The notes beneath the pieces are model-generated. The model searched no databases, was not told where the DNA came from, and saw only the letters and a list, made by a program, of their open reading frames with translations. A DNA stretch of 64,000 bases from Pseudogymnoascus destructans (Eukaryota; Ascomycota; Leotiomycetes; Thelebolales; Thelebolaceae). The DNA is taken from contig NW_020167539.1 in assembly GCF_001641265.1 (NCBI RefSeq), positions 124,001-188,000 on the forward strand, read 5' to 3'. This document shows, piece after piece, positions 29,938 to 41,411 of the stretch (positions within the stretch are counted from its first letter, which is position 1; every line of letters begins with the position of its first letter). Both the position numbers and the translations under genes were made by a program.

Positions 29938-32147
29938 ATCGTTGGTTCTCAAACCACCGCCTGGAGGCGGTTGGCGAAAGCGAACTGGGACGCGAAAGCG
30001 ATTGTGGGACACTTCGGGAGCGGACTCACGACGCGACACGACCGACCATGAACATGACCGACAACGAGCACAACTACAACCACAACTATGCCGGTAGTTG
30101 AAGTAAATAAAAATGAAGCTCTTTTAAATGCCATTGAATTTTTAAATGAAAACCCAACAGAGAAGAGTGCTACAGTAGCACGGATGTACAGAGTAAACCC
30201 AAGTACGCTCCGGACTATACGACTACGACAACGACGCGCATCACCACAACGCACCGCTGTGCCACGCGGAGGCCAGAACAGAGTACTGTCTGATGTACAA
30301 GTTACAGCTATACAAAGATACATCCAACGCTCGTACGAAAATGGGTACGGTGCAACTAAGCCTATGGTGTTCAGTGCCATCTGCCAACTACGTGCAGCAG
30401 AAACTCCAACACGTGCACCACCATCACAACGGTGGTTCCAGACATGGATTAAGACACAACAACACAACTTCCATACAATAAAAACCCGGCCAATTGAAGC
30501 AGCACGGGTTGCATCTCATGAAGTATCAGCTATTAAAGAATGGTTTTATGAATTTAAAGATGTGTGTAATCAACTAGATATTACTGCAGGTGATATCTAC
30601 AACTTTGATGAAGTTGGATTCCGTGTAGGAATGAGCACCGGTGAACATGTGTTGGTACCATCTGCAGTAAAGGAGGTAAGTTGTTTCTACTTATCTTACT
30701 TTATATTATTCTAATATTTATAGCTTTATATACAAGCTCCAGAGAACAGACAAAGTCTTACAGTTATAGAGACAATTTCAGCTGCTGGCATTGCACTTCC
30801 ACCGTTCCTTATTATACAAGGAAAATTACACATGGAAAGTTGGTACCATGACAATCTACACGGTGATGAGAAAGTTGCAGTATCCGATTCCGGATATACA
30901 AACTCTGAGCTTGCAATGGAATATCTACAGCATTTTATTCAACATACACCGTCTATAAGAACGAAATTGTTAATAATGGACTCTCATGTCTCACATGAAG
31001 TTCCAGAGTTTATAATACTTGCACATCAACACAATATACACTTACATGTGTTTCCGTCTCATCTTACGCATATTCTACAACCGCTAGATGTTACTGTGTT
31101 TGCACAATATAAACATTGGCACCGACGTGCAATTCAACAAGCAATCCGGAATTTTGATACAGATTATAATGTTATATCTTTCTTTAGAGACTTGTCTACT
31201 ATCCGTAAGCAGACATTTACAAAGGGTAACTGTATCAAGTCTTTTAGAGATGCAGGTATTTGGCCACCTAACTATGAAAAGATTCAAGAGAAGGTTGCTA
31301 TATATGCAAAACCAGAAGTTTTAGAAACACCACAACGCGCATTTCAAGCAAGTTATGATCTTTCAACATGGAGTCAAACATTTGATAAGATCCTTAGTTC
31401 ACCGTCACGGCAAAAGTGGGCATCTTCTTATACTGAAATCCAAACTCAGTTAACAGAGGCTGAGCTGTTCCAGTCAGAGCTTGTACAAATTACTACTATT
31501 ATGACTGAGCAACGACAGCGGAAGGTTAGAAGTCGGAAATCTATTCAAAAAGGCGGTGCTATTACAGTTGAACATGCACGGCAAAGGATTTATGAGAAGA
31601 AGGTAAAGGAGCAACTTTTAGAAGAAGCACGGGAGAAAAGAGAGAGAACACGCATGGTGAACGTTGAGCGTAAGATGCAGCTCCGTGCTGGCATCGATGC
31701 ACGGAAGGCAGAACGTACACGGAAAAAGGACCTACATGAATTTCAAAAAAGTAACCCAGACACGGAGCCACCAATTGGCTTACGTACAGAAATCATTGAC
31801 CCGGACGTTACACAGAAGAAACGTGAGGAGGAGGAGGAGGCGGACCGACTGTTAGCCATCGAGGAGAGTGGGTACGTGAACTTTGCAGGCTTGGACTACG
31901 ACATGATTCACGATGCAAGTGACGGTGGCTGTGATGATCAATCACTGCCTGACAATATTGATCCAAATCTTTTTTAATTATTTAATTCTATAACTTATAT
32001 ATATTTACAGCATTGTTACGTTGTCAGTCGTGTTCATGGTCGGTCGTGTCGCGTCGCGAGTCCGCTCCCGAAGTGTCCCACAATCGCTTTCGCGTCCCAG
32101 TTCGCTTTCGCCAACCGCCTCCAGGCGGTGGTTTGAGAACCAACGAT
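29938..32147 (+). mobile_element. Pogo element P1, intact copy 1 (2210 bp)
   Basis: Ends ATCGTTGGTTCTCAAACC in inverted orientation, with inverted repeats of about 120 bp. It is flanked by TA (29936-29937 and 32148-32149). It carries a complete, spliced transposase gene. A second copy of the same length, with no difference seen by eye, is at 59665-61874. It sits inside a MITE. Confidence 0.95.
30088..31977 (+). CDS. Fot1/pogo transposase, intact (P1 copy 1)
   Basis: Two exons (30088-30675 and 30724-31977) joined across a 48-bp intron (GTAAGT...TTTATAG) give 613 residues. The N-terminus has a psq-like HTH (EKSATVARMYRVNPSTLRTI) and a CENP-B-like region. The DDE domain keeps all three catalytic aspartates: NFDEVGFRVG (exon 1), LLIMDSHVSH and HILQPLDVTVF (exon 2). 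A long charged C-terminal helix (EKRERTRMVNVERKMQLRAG; RKAERTRKKDL) follows, with an acidic end. By family knowledge it excises and inserts its own element at TA sites in the nucleus. No stop or frameshift was seen, so it is probably active or was until recently. Confidence 0.92.
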
Positions 32148-32404
32148 TAGTTCTTAAAATATTAAGTTTAGGCACTGAAATTTAGACTAGGTCTTTATAT
32201 TTCAATATCTACTAGTCTAATTGCTTTAAAGCTTGAATAAAGGAATTTGCGTGTATATATAAGGATACACACACATTTTTAGAATATATTATGAAGTTGT
32301 TGTTGAGTTATTATCTTGTAAATTTCTCAATTTTAGGTGGGAAGTTCAGTGATCGCTTCGCCCGGATGATATCGCTTCGCCTGTGAAATACGTTATAAGT
32401 TATT

Positions 32405-32495
32405 AAAATCAATTGAATTACTAAATAATCTACGGGCCTACGTACGCTATTTGTAGACCTGGGAAACCCCCAAGACCCTGACGAGTTGAACTCTT
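32405..32495. repeat. Roughly 90-bp dispersed repeat
   Basis: AATTGAATTACTA...CTACGTACGCTATTTGTAG here resembles 59560-59650, which lies just left of the second P1 copy. Both may be remnants of the same older insertion. No coding content. Confidence 0.5.
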
Positions 32496-32912
32496 CAGCC
32501 CAGCCGAAACTGAGACATTGGGCTGGCACCACTGCCCAATACGTAGTAGACCAACAGCGGACCTGGACAATCCCCCAAGAAAAACCCGTCATTTTGGGCG
32601 CAAACGCCCACCGTATCCCCAGGGGAATGTCCGTTTACCCCAACATGATCTCGGCGTCCTGTGCGACAGCTCCGACGTACCTGTCTGGTTTCCCGCGCCC
32701 GACAGTAATAAACCTGGCCTTCTCCGCCTGGCCGGACGGAGGTCTATGGTGGTCTTCATTTCAATGGCTGAGGCAAAAGACAGGTATCCTTTCACGATAC
32801 GCACCCCGAGCGCTTGTGTGTAGGTCCATTTAGGGTTCTGGCGTAGAGCAAACGGTATCAAATACAACATCCAGAATGGCAATCGTACCGCGTTGGTACC
32901 AAGTACGAACAA
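32480..32912 (-). pseudogene. Decayed alpha/beta-hydrolase N-terminal half
   Basis: The minus strand from 32912 reads RLPFWMLYLIPFALRQNPKW, then TQALGVRIVKGYLSFASAIE and MKTTIDLRP. After a frameshift it continues EKARFITVGRGKPDRYVGAV and then stop-containing sequence. Fungal alpha/beta-hydrolases of the Hsl/arylacetamide type start in this way (hydrophobic segment, then a conserved DRYVGA block before the HGG motif). The catalytic part is missing. It lies next to the intact dehydrogenase gene and may once have been its partner. Confidence 0.45.
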
Positions 32913-33428
32913 ATGTATAGATAAGCTTGCCAGGGGTGTAGATAATTTAATGTAAAAGAATCACCGGGCCTTATACGTAGTGGCATGTGCTTCCCCCTCC
33001 CCGAGCCAGTTACCCCTCTCCATATAGCGTACCTGAATCCGAGCATATCCCCGAGTTACCATGTGACGTTGACTCCTAAGGGGTAACTACTGCAACGGCC
33101 CGTACGATGGGCATGTGCTTACGGTAGTGCTTCCTACTGACCTGCGGGGTAACCCATCTTTCCTAGCTGGGGTGTGAGCTCCACTGCCTCGGCCTCTACG
33201 CCATAGCATATGGACGGGGCAGACAGTCTTCAGCAGTTACTTTGGGTTTATCGAGCTCTTCTGCTTTGATATGGGCGGTGGCTGCGGTGCGAGACCAGTG
33301 TACCACATCATATCGTGCCACCTATCAAAAGGGTATGTTTTCGGAATATCTCTATTGCGTCTAATACCTCTTATCTTGTTTACATTCGAACGCGCCGGTA
33401 TATCCAATGCCTCTGATCCTCCCGCACC
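32913..33428. other. Intergenic, no gene recognised
   Basis: Sequence between the hydrolase remnant and the 3' end of the dehydrogenase gene. Open frames are short and unassigned. No repeats stand out. Confidence 0.35.
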
Positions 33429-34632
33429 TCACTTCAGATCAGCAACGGTCCCTCCCGTAAGCGTAGGATCATTCTTAGGCTTGCTAACCGAGCGGACATT
33501 CAGGTCAAACAGAGAGCCCATGTGGTTCCTCACGCTCTCCTGCAGCCAAGAGGGCCATGCGCGTATGCCGGTGATGGGTGTATAAAACTTGGGAAGGACG
33601 ACATGGCCGCTGCGTCCGGAGATAACCTGCTTCACAATCTGGGAGCTGACATCTGTGGGCTCCAGAACAATGTCATTGAAGTTCGGGTCAGAGGTGAGGG
33701 CTTCGATCAGAGGCGTGCGGATCCAGGTGGGATTGATGAGGCTGTGCATTGTTCGTAAGTGGTCCCACGGGGAGAAAGGGGGGGCTTACGAAGTTCGCAC
33801 GTTAGGTGCATTATATCGATGCTTCAGCTCAGATGCCACACCTTCGTGGAAAGCAACCGCACTTGACTTGGTGCAGTTATAGTCAATGATAGAGGCGACG
33901 GTCACATAAGATGCCATGCTAGCGACTGTGACGATGTGGCCGTGGTTCTTCTTAATCATGGCGGGCAGGAACTCCTTGGCCGTCAGGAAATGGGAGAAAG
34001 TGTTCACTTCGAAGGATCTGCGGATGCACTCCTCGGGCTCGTCGAGGAGGGTCATGGCGTAGCCGACGGCAGCATTGTTGATCAGGACTGTGGGGTCGCC
34101 GTGGGCTTTGCGGATCTCTGCCCCCGCGGCTGCGAGATCCGCAGAAGAGGTGACATCGACTTTGTAGAAGTGAATGCCAGCTTTAAATGATGTCATAAGT
34201 CTGGATTCACTAAATAGGAGGTATGAGCTGACCTTGGGTCTCTTGCGGTGGGTTGACATCCAACGAGATGACCTTCACGCCTCTCTGGGCGAAATCCTCG
34301 CCCATCAACGCCCCCAGCCCGCTCGAGCCTCCAGTTATCAAAACAATCTCTTGGGCATTGATAAACTTGGCATCTCTCTTCCAGTTGTTGATGACATATT
34401 GCGAGAGTTTGTTGTTGATTGCTCGGGCGACGCTGAAGCCGATGAGGATTTTCAAGGCTTGAAGGAATCTTGCATCTGTGATACAAGAATAAACTTTCTC
34501 GGGTAGGGGAAACTTTATTCTCTCGGGGTAGTAAGTAATAGCAAGTAGAAGAGGGATTTGAACTCGAAAGTCTGTTGCTACGAGCCGAATTGGCAAGGTG
34601 AGCAGAGCCACCACATACTTCCCAAGAGTCAT
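33429..34632 (-). CDS. Short-chain dehydrogenase/reductase, membrane-associated type
   Basis: Three exons (34632-34233, 34180-33790, 33741-33429) with introns of 52 and 48 bp give 367 residues. The joins restore ETQAGIHFYKVD and NVRTSLINPTWIRTP. The cofactor motif TGGSSGLG is at residues 100-107, NNAA at 168-171 and the catalytic set Ser221, Tyr234, Lys238 (YNCTK). The first 35 residues are hydrophobic (LLTLPIRLVATDF; IPLLLAITYY), suggesting membrane anchoring like the retinol/17-beta-hydroxysteroid dehydrogenase branch. It probably uses NAD(P)H to interconvert a lipid alcohol and ketone; the substrate is unknown. No defect was seen. Confidence 0.9.
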
Positions 34633-34941
34633 GTTGGATTAAGATGAGAGATTGAAAGTTAAGGTACAGGATACAAAAAAGGCAGAGCGAGGGGAGAGCG
34701 TCTTCTTAATATACTTGTAGATCTGGGGATTCTCCGGAGCGAAAATAAATGAACGTGAAACTCCCTGGAGCGTCGTGGTAGTCGAAGCCGTCGAAGCCTC
34801 GGTATCACAACTGCGAAATTGTGGGCCGTGCTAGTCAGGAGTACGTACCCTACCTTGAAAATGCGCTTTAAGACTTTTAGGCTTCTTCCTATCCATAATT
34901 GTCGTGCCCGTGCAGTACAGTCCTATCCTTAGTTTCTACTA

Positions 34942-36144
34942 CAGTCAAATGCCACTAAGACGATGTTCGGTTAGCAGATATATTCAATTGTGCGATATAT
35001 TTTCTCGCACCGAATCAAAACACCATATATTGTCCGATATTCAAGATAATCGTCATTCTGCCTCCAATTATCGTATTATCCATCAACTAATGTGTGTTTC
35101 TTGACCTTCAGAATGCCTCGAAAGCAGCCTATTCTACTCGAACAACGCCGTGCCCTTCGTGCCTGGGCTCTGAAACAACATCAAAAGCCAACTCAAAAGC
35201 AGTGTATTGAATGGTTCCTCCAGCAATATAACCACAAACTTAGCCAGTCGACAGTCTCTGAGTCTCTCAGCCATCACTTTGATAGCCTTGACGAAGCTCC
35301 TAATACCAACAGAGCACGATTACGAACTGGAAACTGGCCTGAAGTCGAAAAGCTTCTTCTTACTTGGCAACTTTGAATTTTGTCGAATGGAGGGTTTACA
35401 ACTGGTGATCTACTTCAACAAAAGGCGCAACAAATCTGGGAACGCCTTCCACATAATGACAGCACAGTCTGCCCAGACTTCAGTGTAGGCTGGCTTCGAC
35501 AATTTAAAGAACGACATAATATCAAAGTACGAATTCAACACGGAGAAGCAGGCTCAGTTCCAGAGTCTGCAAAGATGAAATGAAGGCATTACAAACAATT
35601 GCAGGGGAATACTCGGAGGAAAATATCTATAATATGGATGAATCAGGACTCTTTTGGAAGATGATGCCATCTCGAGGACTTGCTACTCAATCTCAGGCTG
35701 GATTAAAGAAGGATAAGACTCGGATCAGTCTTGTATTTTGTGTCAACGCGCTTCTGGAACAGATAGACTTCCAGTCTGGATCATTGGAAAGGCAAAACAC
35801 CGTGAGCTTTACGAAATGTTAGCATTTCAACAATGGGTGGTATATGGAGATGGAATAAGAAGGCTTGGATGAATACAACTATTATGGGCGAATGGCTTGA
35901 GGTGTTCTATCGACATATTGGCACTCGAGAAGTTCTCTTTACAATGGATAACTTTACAGCACATGCTGCTGCTCTTGAGCTTTACCCCCCTCCTTCAAAT
36001 ATTTATATTTGTTGGCTACCAGCTAACAGTACCAGTCGATATCAGCCTCTTGATCAAGGTATCATTCAATCTTTCAAAGCTTATTATCGATGACAATGGC
36101 TTTCATATATGCTTGAAGCCATTGACAACAATCAAAATCCTATG
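34942..36144 (+). pseudogene. Pogo-type element G, left half with transposase
   Basis: The left inverted repeat CAGTCAAATGCCACTAAGAC starts after TA (34940-34941). From 35104 the transposase reads MPRKQPILLEQRRALRAWA (HTH), CENP-B-like VGWLRQFKERHNIKVRIQHG, NMDESGLFWKM (Asp 1), TMDNFTAHAAALE (Asp 2) and YQPLDQGIIQSFKAYYR (Asp 3), but with three or more frameshifts or stops. It is a Tigger/jerky-like pogo member. At 36144 LTR-B enters within ...NNQNP; the C-terminal half continues, inverted, at 39700-39246. Confidence 0.8.
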
Positions 36145-36922
36145 TGTCATACTGACATTCGTTGCACTCATTGCACTCAGTTTGCTATCAAACTCAAGAG
36201 CAAACTTAGAAATCTCCTCCTCAAACCTACAAGTCACTATACATATTTTGGCTTATCACACCAACAACAAGAGCAATACAACTCAATGATTGCTACAACC
36301 CTCTATGATTCATTACACTTGCTCCTTAGTTACTGGGCCGATATTACCACATAGCATATCTCTACAACCCTCTATGATTCATTACATGACATCACTCCTT
36401 AGTTACTGGGCTAATACTACACATGACATATCTCTACCAACTAGAGGCCTAGGAACATGAACGATAGCTCCAAAAGCTTCTACAACCCTCTATGATTCAT
36501 TACACGTGATCACTCCTTAGTTACCCACAAGATTGGTTAAGTTATGACATAATTTGTCTATAAGGGTACTCTGACCTTTGACCTCCTTTCACTTCCTATA
36601 GGCTAGGGAGATGGTTCTATGGGATTCTCTTACGTCGACTACAGTTACCAAGCCTGGTTAGTCATGGAAAGTCTTGGAAAATGAGAGAACTACACTCCTT
36701 TAGCATAAATAGGATTGCCCTTTCCTTAAGAAAGGGCAAGCAGACAATACAGTAAATCGACTATCACATACTTCCACGTCTTGTCCAAGCTTCCAAGCAT
36801 TGATCTTGTTACTCCTTGTTTCTGAAAAGTCAGTGAGGTGCTAACCTCTGACTTATCCCTGAGTTCTCAGACTCAACATTTGTACAACTTGTCTAAACCA
36901 CTCCACTACATCATACACTTGA
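36145..36922 (+). repeat. LTR-B, 3'-truncated
   Basis: TGTCATACTGACATT... directly after CTATG (36140-36144), one side of a target duplication whose partner is found inverted at 39696-39700. It lacks the last 130 bp or so of LTR-B. It does not contain the nested LTR-C seen in the copies at 39701 and 45503. Confidence 0.8.
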
Positions 36923-37743
36923 TGGACGTTTGATATCTAACCCTTCGTACTTGCTAAGAATCACCAATCCTCTACGTGTGGATTTGTAGACCAAGTGCTG
37001 TTAATAGTGTTAGCTTTAAAAATTACAAGTGGTGGCAAGACGCATTTATCCATAGAGATGCACTTAATGACTAACACCTACTCTTGATGGCTAGGAACAA
37101 CTTTCTAATGTGTACACATAGTTGCGTCAACTACTACATGGTTCATTTAACTGGTTCTAATCCTAAAACCTAATTCATCCATGTTATACACGTTATAAAT
37201 ATCATAGCTTTGTTCTTACACCTTTGTTTGTGGTGTTGTAAACCAGTGTTTAAGCACTTCAAATGTTGCTTCTTAATGTCTTGTAGACTCGATTTGTCAA
37301 GTAGTAATTATAACAAGCTCTATATGGCATTGAATAAAGCATTGAATCCATTGTTGACCAATCGGTAGATATCGTATAATTTAGGATGATGTGTCATTAA
37401 CATGTTGCACTCTTTAGATCCTAATTATTTCCACTAATTCCTTGATTAGTTAGTGTCTAATAGGGCGTCCTATAGATGAAAATTAACAAATCCACTTCAC
37501 TAAAGTACTCTCTTCAACTACAGATGTTATGTCGCACTTGCACTTGAGAAAGATGTCCTGCCACCTAACGCGTTAATGTTAAGCAGCTGACTTTAAAGTG
37601 TTCTGCTACATCCTTTTAAGGTTGTAAATTGTCGATTGTTGTATGCCTCTATAGCTTCAGCCATACACACCTTAGTTTCCTAAACCCGAACGCTTTTTTA
37701 TTGTTGTTTTTTTACAAGTTTGAAGTTACAAGGTGGGGTTTTG
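36923..37743. other. AT-rich unassigned sequence, probably RIP-degraded
   Basis: No frame of useful length and many stops on both strands. Its position between LTR-B copies suggests the interior of an LTR-B retrotransposon or an older element. Nothing recognisable remains. Confidence 0.35.
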
Positions 37744-38680
37744 TGTAATGGTGGGTGCACCAGATATGAGAATCTAGCCACCCAAGGAAGGGATGAATTT
37801 ACTAAGACAACACACTGTCTTAGGAAACAGAGCCAAAGGGTTGTAGCTTAGACTATTCCACAACGCAGCAATCAGGTGTATGATGTGGTGAAGTGGTTTA
37901 GACAAGTTGCAACAAATGTTGAGTCTGAGAACTCAGGGGTAAGTCAGAGGTTAGCACCTCACTGACTTTTCAAAAACAGAGAATAACAAGATCAATGCTT
38001 GGAAGCTTGGAAAAGACGTAGAAGTATGTGCTAGTCGATTTACTGTATTGCCTGCTTGCCCTTTCTTAAGGAAAGGGCAATCCTATTTATGCCAAAGGAG
38101 TGTAGTTCTCTCATTTTCCATGACTTTCCATGACTAACCAGGCTTGGTAAATGTATTAGAAATCAAGTGCGACCCACAACTAGCTTGCTAATCATGTAGT
38201 GAACGTAAGAGAATCCCATAGAACCATCTCTTGGGTTCCTAGCCTATAGGAAGTGAAAAGGAGGTCCAAGGTCAGAGTACCTATAGACAAATTATGTCAT
38301 AACTTAACCAATCTTGTGGGTAACTAAGGAGCGATGACGTGTAATGAATCATAGAGGGTTGTAGAAGCTTCTAGAGCTATCGTTCATGTTCCTAGGCCTC
38401 TAGTTGGTAGAGATATGCCATGTGGTAGTATTGGCCCACCCCCCTTAAGGAGGAGATTTTCTTAATAACTTGTTCAATGAGTGTCCAAATGATATGCCGT
38501 GATGTATGTAGCATAAACAGATGTAGTAGAAGAGTTTGCAGCAATCGTTGAGTAGTATTGCTTCTGTTGTTGGTGTGATAAGCCAAGATATGTATGGTGA
38601 CTTGTAGGTTTGAGGAGGAGATTTCTAAGTTTGCTCTTGAGTTTGATAGCAAACTGAGTGCAACGAATGTCAGTATGACA
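37744..38680 (-). repeat. Solo LTR-B, 937 bp
   Basis: TGTAATGGTGGG...CAGTATGACA with an exact 5-bp target duplication TTTTG (37739-37743 and 38681-38685). It carries extra sequence near 38440-38530 relative to the other copies. It interrupts the unassigned AT-rich sequence that continues to 39083. Confidence 0.88.
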
Positions 38681-39083
38681 TTTTGGTGACCATTACGCCA
38701 CCATGACCAATACAGCACCTCTAACGTTATACCTTGCAACAATCTCTCCGATTGTTTAATGTCATATGAGGAACTCTGTAGATTCAAGCAACGCGGCTAA
38801 GTTGTAATTGTGGATTTGTTTGAAGCACTTGAAGTGCAAGAATCATATTTCTTTCTTTGTACGAATGTGTCATATTTAAAAAAAAAGTTATTTAGATATA
38901 AAGTCAAAATATGACGGGTGGCTTGGGATGATGGGTCGCTTGTGAACTACGTTGCGTTAATTTCAAACAAATAAACCATGCCCCCCCATTTAAATAAATT
39001 CTGCCCCTAGTCGTTTTAATACCTAGTTCTACTACCTACCCATTTAAATAAATTTAGCCCTGGAATTATTACTTTTTATAGTA
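38681..39083. other. AT-rich unassigned sequence
   Basis: Continuation of the sequence interrupted by the solo LTR-B. A motif GGGTGGCTTGGGATGATGGG...CTTGTGAACTACGTT near 38918-38955 resembles a MITE/pogo end. No genes. Confidence 0.3.
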
Positions 39084-39700
39084 CAGTCAAATGCTGCTAA
39101 GACAATGTATTCGGTGCCAACAAATCATATCGTACTATAGGATATATCGCTATACTGAATTTTGCATAATCCACCCATCTAGCCGTGACTGTATCCTGCT
39201 ATCCTGATCTAAAGCATCAAGAATAGACTCTAGACGCTCCAACCCTCATAAATGCTCTGCCTTGAGAGCATCTTGACCTTCAGCAAACCCAATCAGAACT
39301 TGTAGAGCTTGACGAGCACTCTGTATAGTAAATACAGGCTGCTCTAGCTGCTCCTCCTCTTCGTCATCATCTTGGGTACTGCCTTGGCCTAGATGCTCCT
39401 CTAAGACCTCATTTAAAACCTCTTCTGGTCCCAATTCCTCCATCCCATCTTGTATATCCTTCTCTTCCTCTGGGTTTAGAAAGTTTGATATTGCCATGAC
39501 ATCTTGTATGTTCCCAGCTCTAATTACCTTGTCATAAAGCTCTCCGATTCCAAGAGGGGTAATAGTTGTAGGAAGAGGGATTGGCATTGAAATAAGTGTT
39601 GATTTTCGAAAGCAGTTGTAGATTGTTGTGTTTGTAACCAAGTTGTTCCAGCTTCGTACAATCCATCGAATAGCTAAGTGTAGATTCATTGTATCCATAG
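39084..39700 (-). pseudogene. Pogo-type element G, right half, inverted
   Basis: The minus strand from 39698 encodes NLHLAIRWIVRSWNNLVTNT, an acidic stretch (TQDDDEEEEQLEQP) and IQSARQALQVLIGFAEGQDA, the tail that would follow NNQNP of the left half. The outer end at 39084 reads CAGTCAAATGCTGCTAAGAC after TA (39082-39083), matching the left inverted repeat. CATAG at 39696-39700 is the complement of CTATG at 36140-36144. This half was therefore flipped relative to the first half. Confidence 0.8.
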
Positions 39701-40061
39701 TGTAATGGTGGGTGCACCAGATGTGAGAATCTAGCCACCCAAGGGAGGGATGATTTTACTAAGACAACACACTGTCTTAGGAAACAGAGCCAAAGGGTCA
39801 TAGCTTAGACTATTCCACAATGCAGCAATCAAGTGTATGATGTAGTGGAGTGGTTTAGATAAGTTGTACAAATGTTGAGTCTGAGAACTTAGGGATAAGT
39901 CAGAGGTTAGCACCTCACTGACTTTTCAGAAACAAGGAGTAACAAGATCAATGCTTGGAAGCTTGGAAAAGACGTGGAAGTATGTGATAGTCGATTTACT
40001 GTATTGTCTGCTTGCCCTTTCTTAAGGAAAGGGCAATCCTATTTATGCTAAAGGAGTGTAG
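39701..40061 (-). repeat. LTR-B end, broken at a nested LTR-C
   Basis: TGTAATGGTGGG... runs to ...AAAGGAGTGTAG, where LTR-C begins. The junction is base-for-base the one at 46529/46530. The rest of this LTR-B is missing on the far side of LTR-C. Confidence 0.85.
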
Positions 40062-40450
40062 TGTTACGACGGAACAAGAAGGCTGGCCAACTACAGGACA
40101 GGAAGGAGGGAGGTCGCATGAGACCGGCCCTGGTACCTGGAGGGGCAGCGGGGAATAGTAGTTCCGAAAGTATCACGTGACGGACTCGCAGGATGATGAG
40201 AAGAGTCCTAAGAGTCCAGGACTCCGAGGACTCGAGTGAGTTCCCAAGAGTCCACTAGGCACGACGCCACTATATAAGTAGATAGTATTTCCTTAGATAG
40301 GAGCTTCGTGCTCAACTCAATACAGTATTTGTTATATACTAGTAACGTGTTACTTGAAGCCTTTGTGTCTGATCCCCTGCCTCCTCTGATAAGTAAACCT
40401 TTACGCAAGAGAACCTCTGTGTCTTCTATCGTTTAGAAGTCAGCGTTACA
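40062..40450 (+). repeat. LTR-C variant 1, single array unit, at a rearrangement junction
   Basis: TGTTACGACGG...CAGCGTTACA, 389 bp, with only one 82-bp GGACTC unit. The left flank is LTR-B and the right flank a Mutator-like remnant; there is no target duplication. This indicates recombination between two LTR-C copies rather than a simple insertion. Confidence 0.85.
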
Positions 40451-40451
40451 C

Positions 40452-40996
40452 TTAATTTCTGAGGCCGTAGGCTAGCTATTTGTGGGTCCTACCCTGGACT
40501 AGCAGTATTTCCATATGCTGTTCAAAAGCTATTGGCTAAACAGATACAAAAAGCAGAGAAGCTAGCTGAAAGAGGAGTCCGCAATTCCGATCTAGACGAA
40601 AATAGCTACTGCACATGCTTTTGGTCACGTGCATACCAGTTACCATGTAAGCATGTGTTCTATGGGTGGCTCCACCTAGGCGAGATTGAGGAGCCTAATT
40701 GGCTATAGTATGCAGCCTTATATGAAGACTCTGGCCTTGAGGTATATGAGACAATGGGAAATTTAGTAGTGCCTCAGGCACCTACTACAGAGGAGCGTGC
40801 TCTAGCCAATCAGTAGCTTGAGCTAAAGGAGAATCTAGACTTAATTAGGTCTAGATTCTATAAAATTGAGGCAGATCTAGTAGGAATGCCCCAATCTGAG
40901 GAGCTAGTTGCGTGGTGGCTTGGTCAATTATCTGAGGCTACAAATACTGTACTCCAGCTCTCGGCAGAGCAGATTTATATGCAGGCAGTTGGGTAA
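40452..40996 (+). pseudogene. Mutator-like transposase C-terminus with SWIM zinc finger
   Basis: One frame reads YAVQKLLAKQIQKAEKLAER and then the SWIM motif CTCFWSRAYQLPCKH (C-x-C-x9-C-x-H, 40610-40653). HVFYGWLHLGEIEEPNW follows, with TAG codons at two places, and the frame ends near 40996. SWIM domains end the transposase of MULE elements. The catalytic part is lost at the LTR-C junction (40450). Palindromic DNA follows at 41100-41550, perhaps belonging to the element's long terminal repeats. Confidence 0.75.
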
Positions 40997-41099
40997 TGCG
41001 CTTCAAATGGAAGAATAATTTTTTCGATTTTTTTTTAGGTACTTCATTTTATATATAATTTATATACAAATTTAAGTACCTTTGGAATTTTACAGTAAG

Positions 41100-41410
41100 G
41101 AAGGTGCATTTTGCGACTGCTACACTCTTCGGGTTGACGCCCCCTAATTGACGATTTTTATTTTCCACATAGTACTTCTGTACGCTCCTAATTTGGGTGC
41201 GTACAGAAGTCACTTCTGTCGCAATATTCAAAAATTGCCGGTAGGTGATTTGACGGGTAACTAAGCTACCTACAGTAGCAAACACATCTATCTACCTGGC
41301 AATTTTTTACAATATTGCGACAGAAGTGACTTCTGTACGCACCCAAATTAGGAGCGTACAGAAGTACTACATGAAAATCAGAATCGTCAATTAGGGGGGG
41401 TCATGTAGCG
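41100..41410. repeat. Foldback element with 58-bp perfect arms
   Basis: Arms 41171-41228 and 41311-41368 are exact inverted copies containing AGTACTTCTGTACGCTCC and GACAGAAGTGACTTCTG. Outer matches (CCCCTAATTGACGATT at 41141-41157 versus about 41384-41400) and inner matches (AAAAATTGCCGGTAGG versus CTACCTGGCAATTTTT) extend the palindrome to about 300 bp with a short loop. No coding capacity. Confidence 0.85.
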
Positions 41411-41411
41411 A

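Larger units (their letters stand above)
29762..32393. mobile_element. ACGT-end MITE, split by pogo element P1
   Basis: Left part 29762-29937 and right part 32148-32393 are near-perfect inverted repeats of about 125 bp (ACGTATTTCACAGGCGAAGC...). They are flanked by TA (29760-29761 and 32394-32395). Without the P1 insertion the element is about 420 bp, the same length as the MITE at 8329. No coding capacity. Confidence 0.85.

Noticed and set aside
29949..30467. 172-codon minus-strand frame at the left end of P1 (also at 59676-60194)
   Set aside because: It is antisense to the transposase start and the inverted repeat; no motif, and present only because the two P1 copies are the same.
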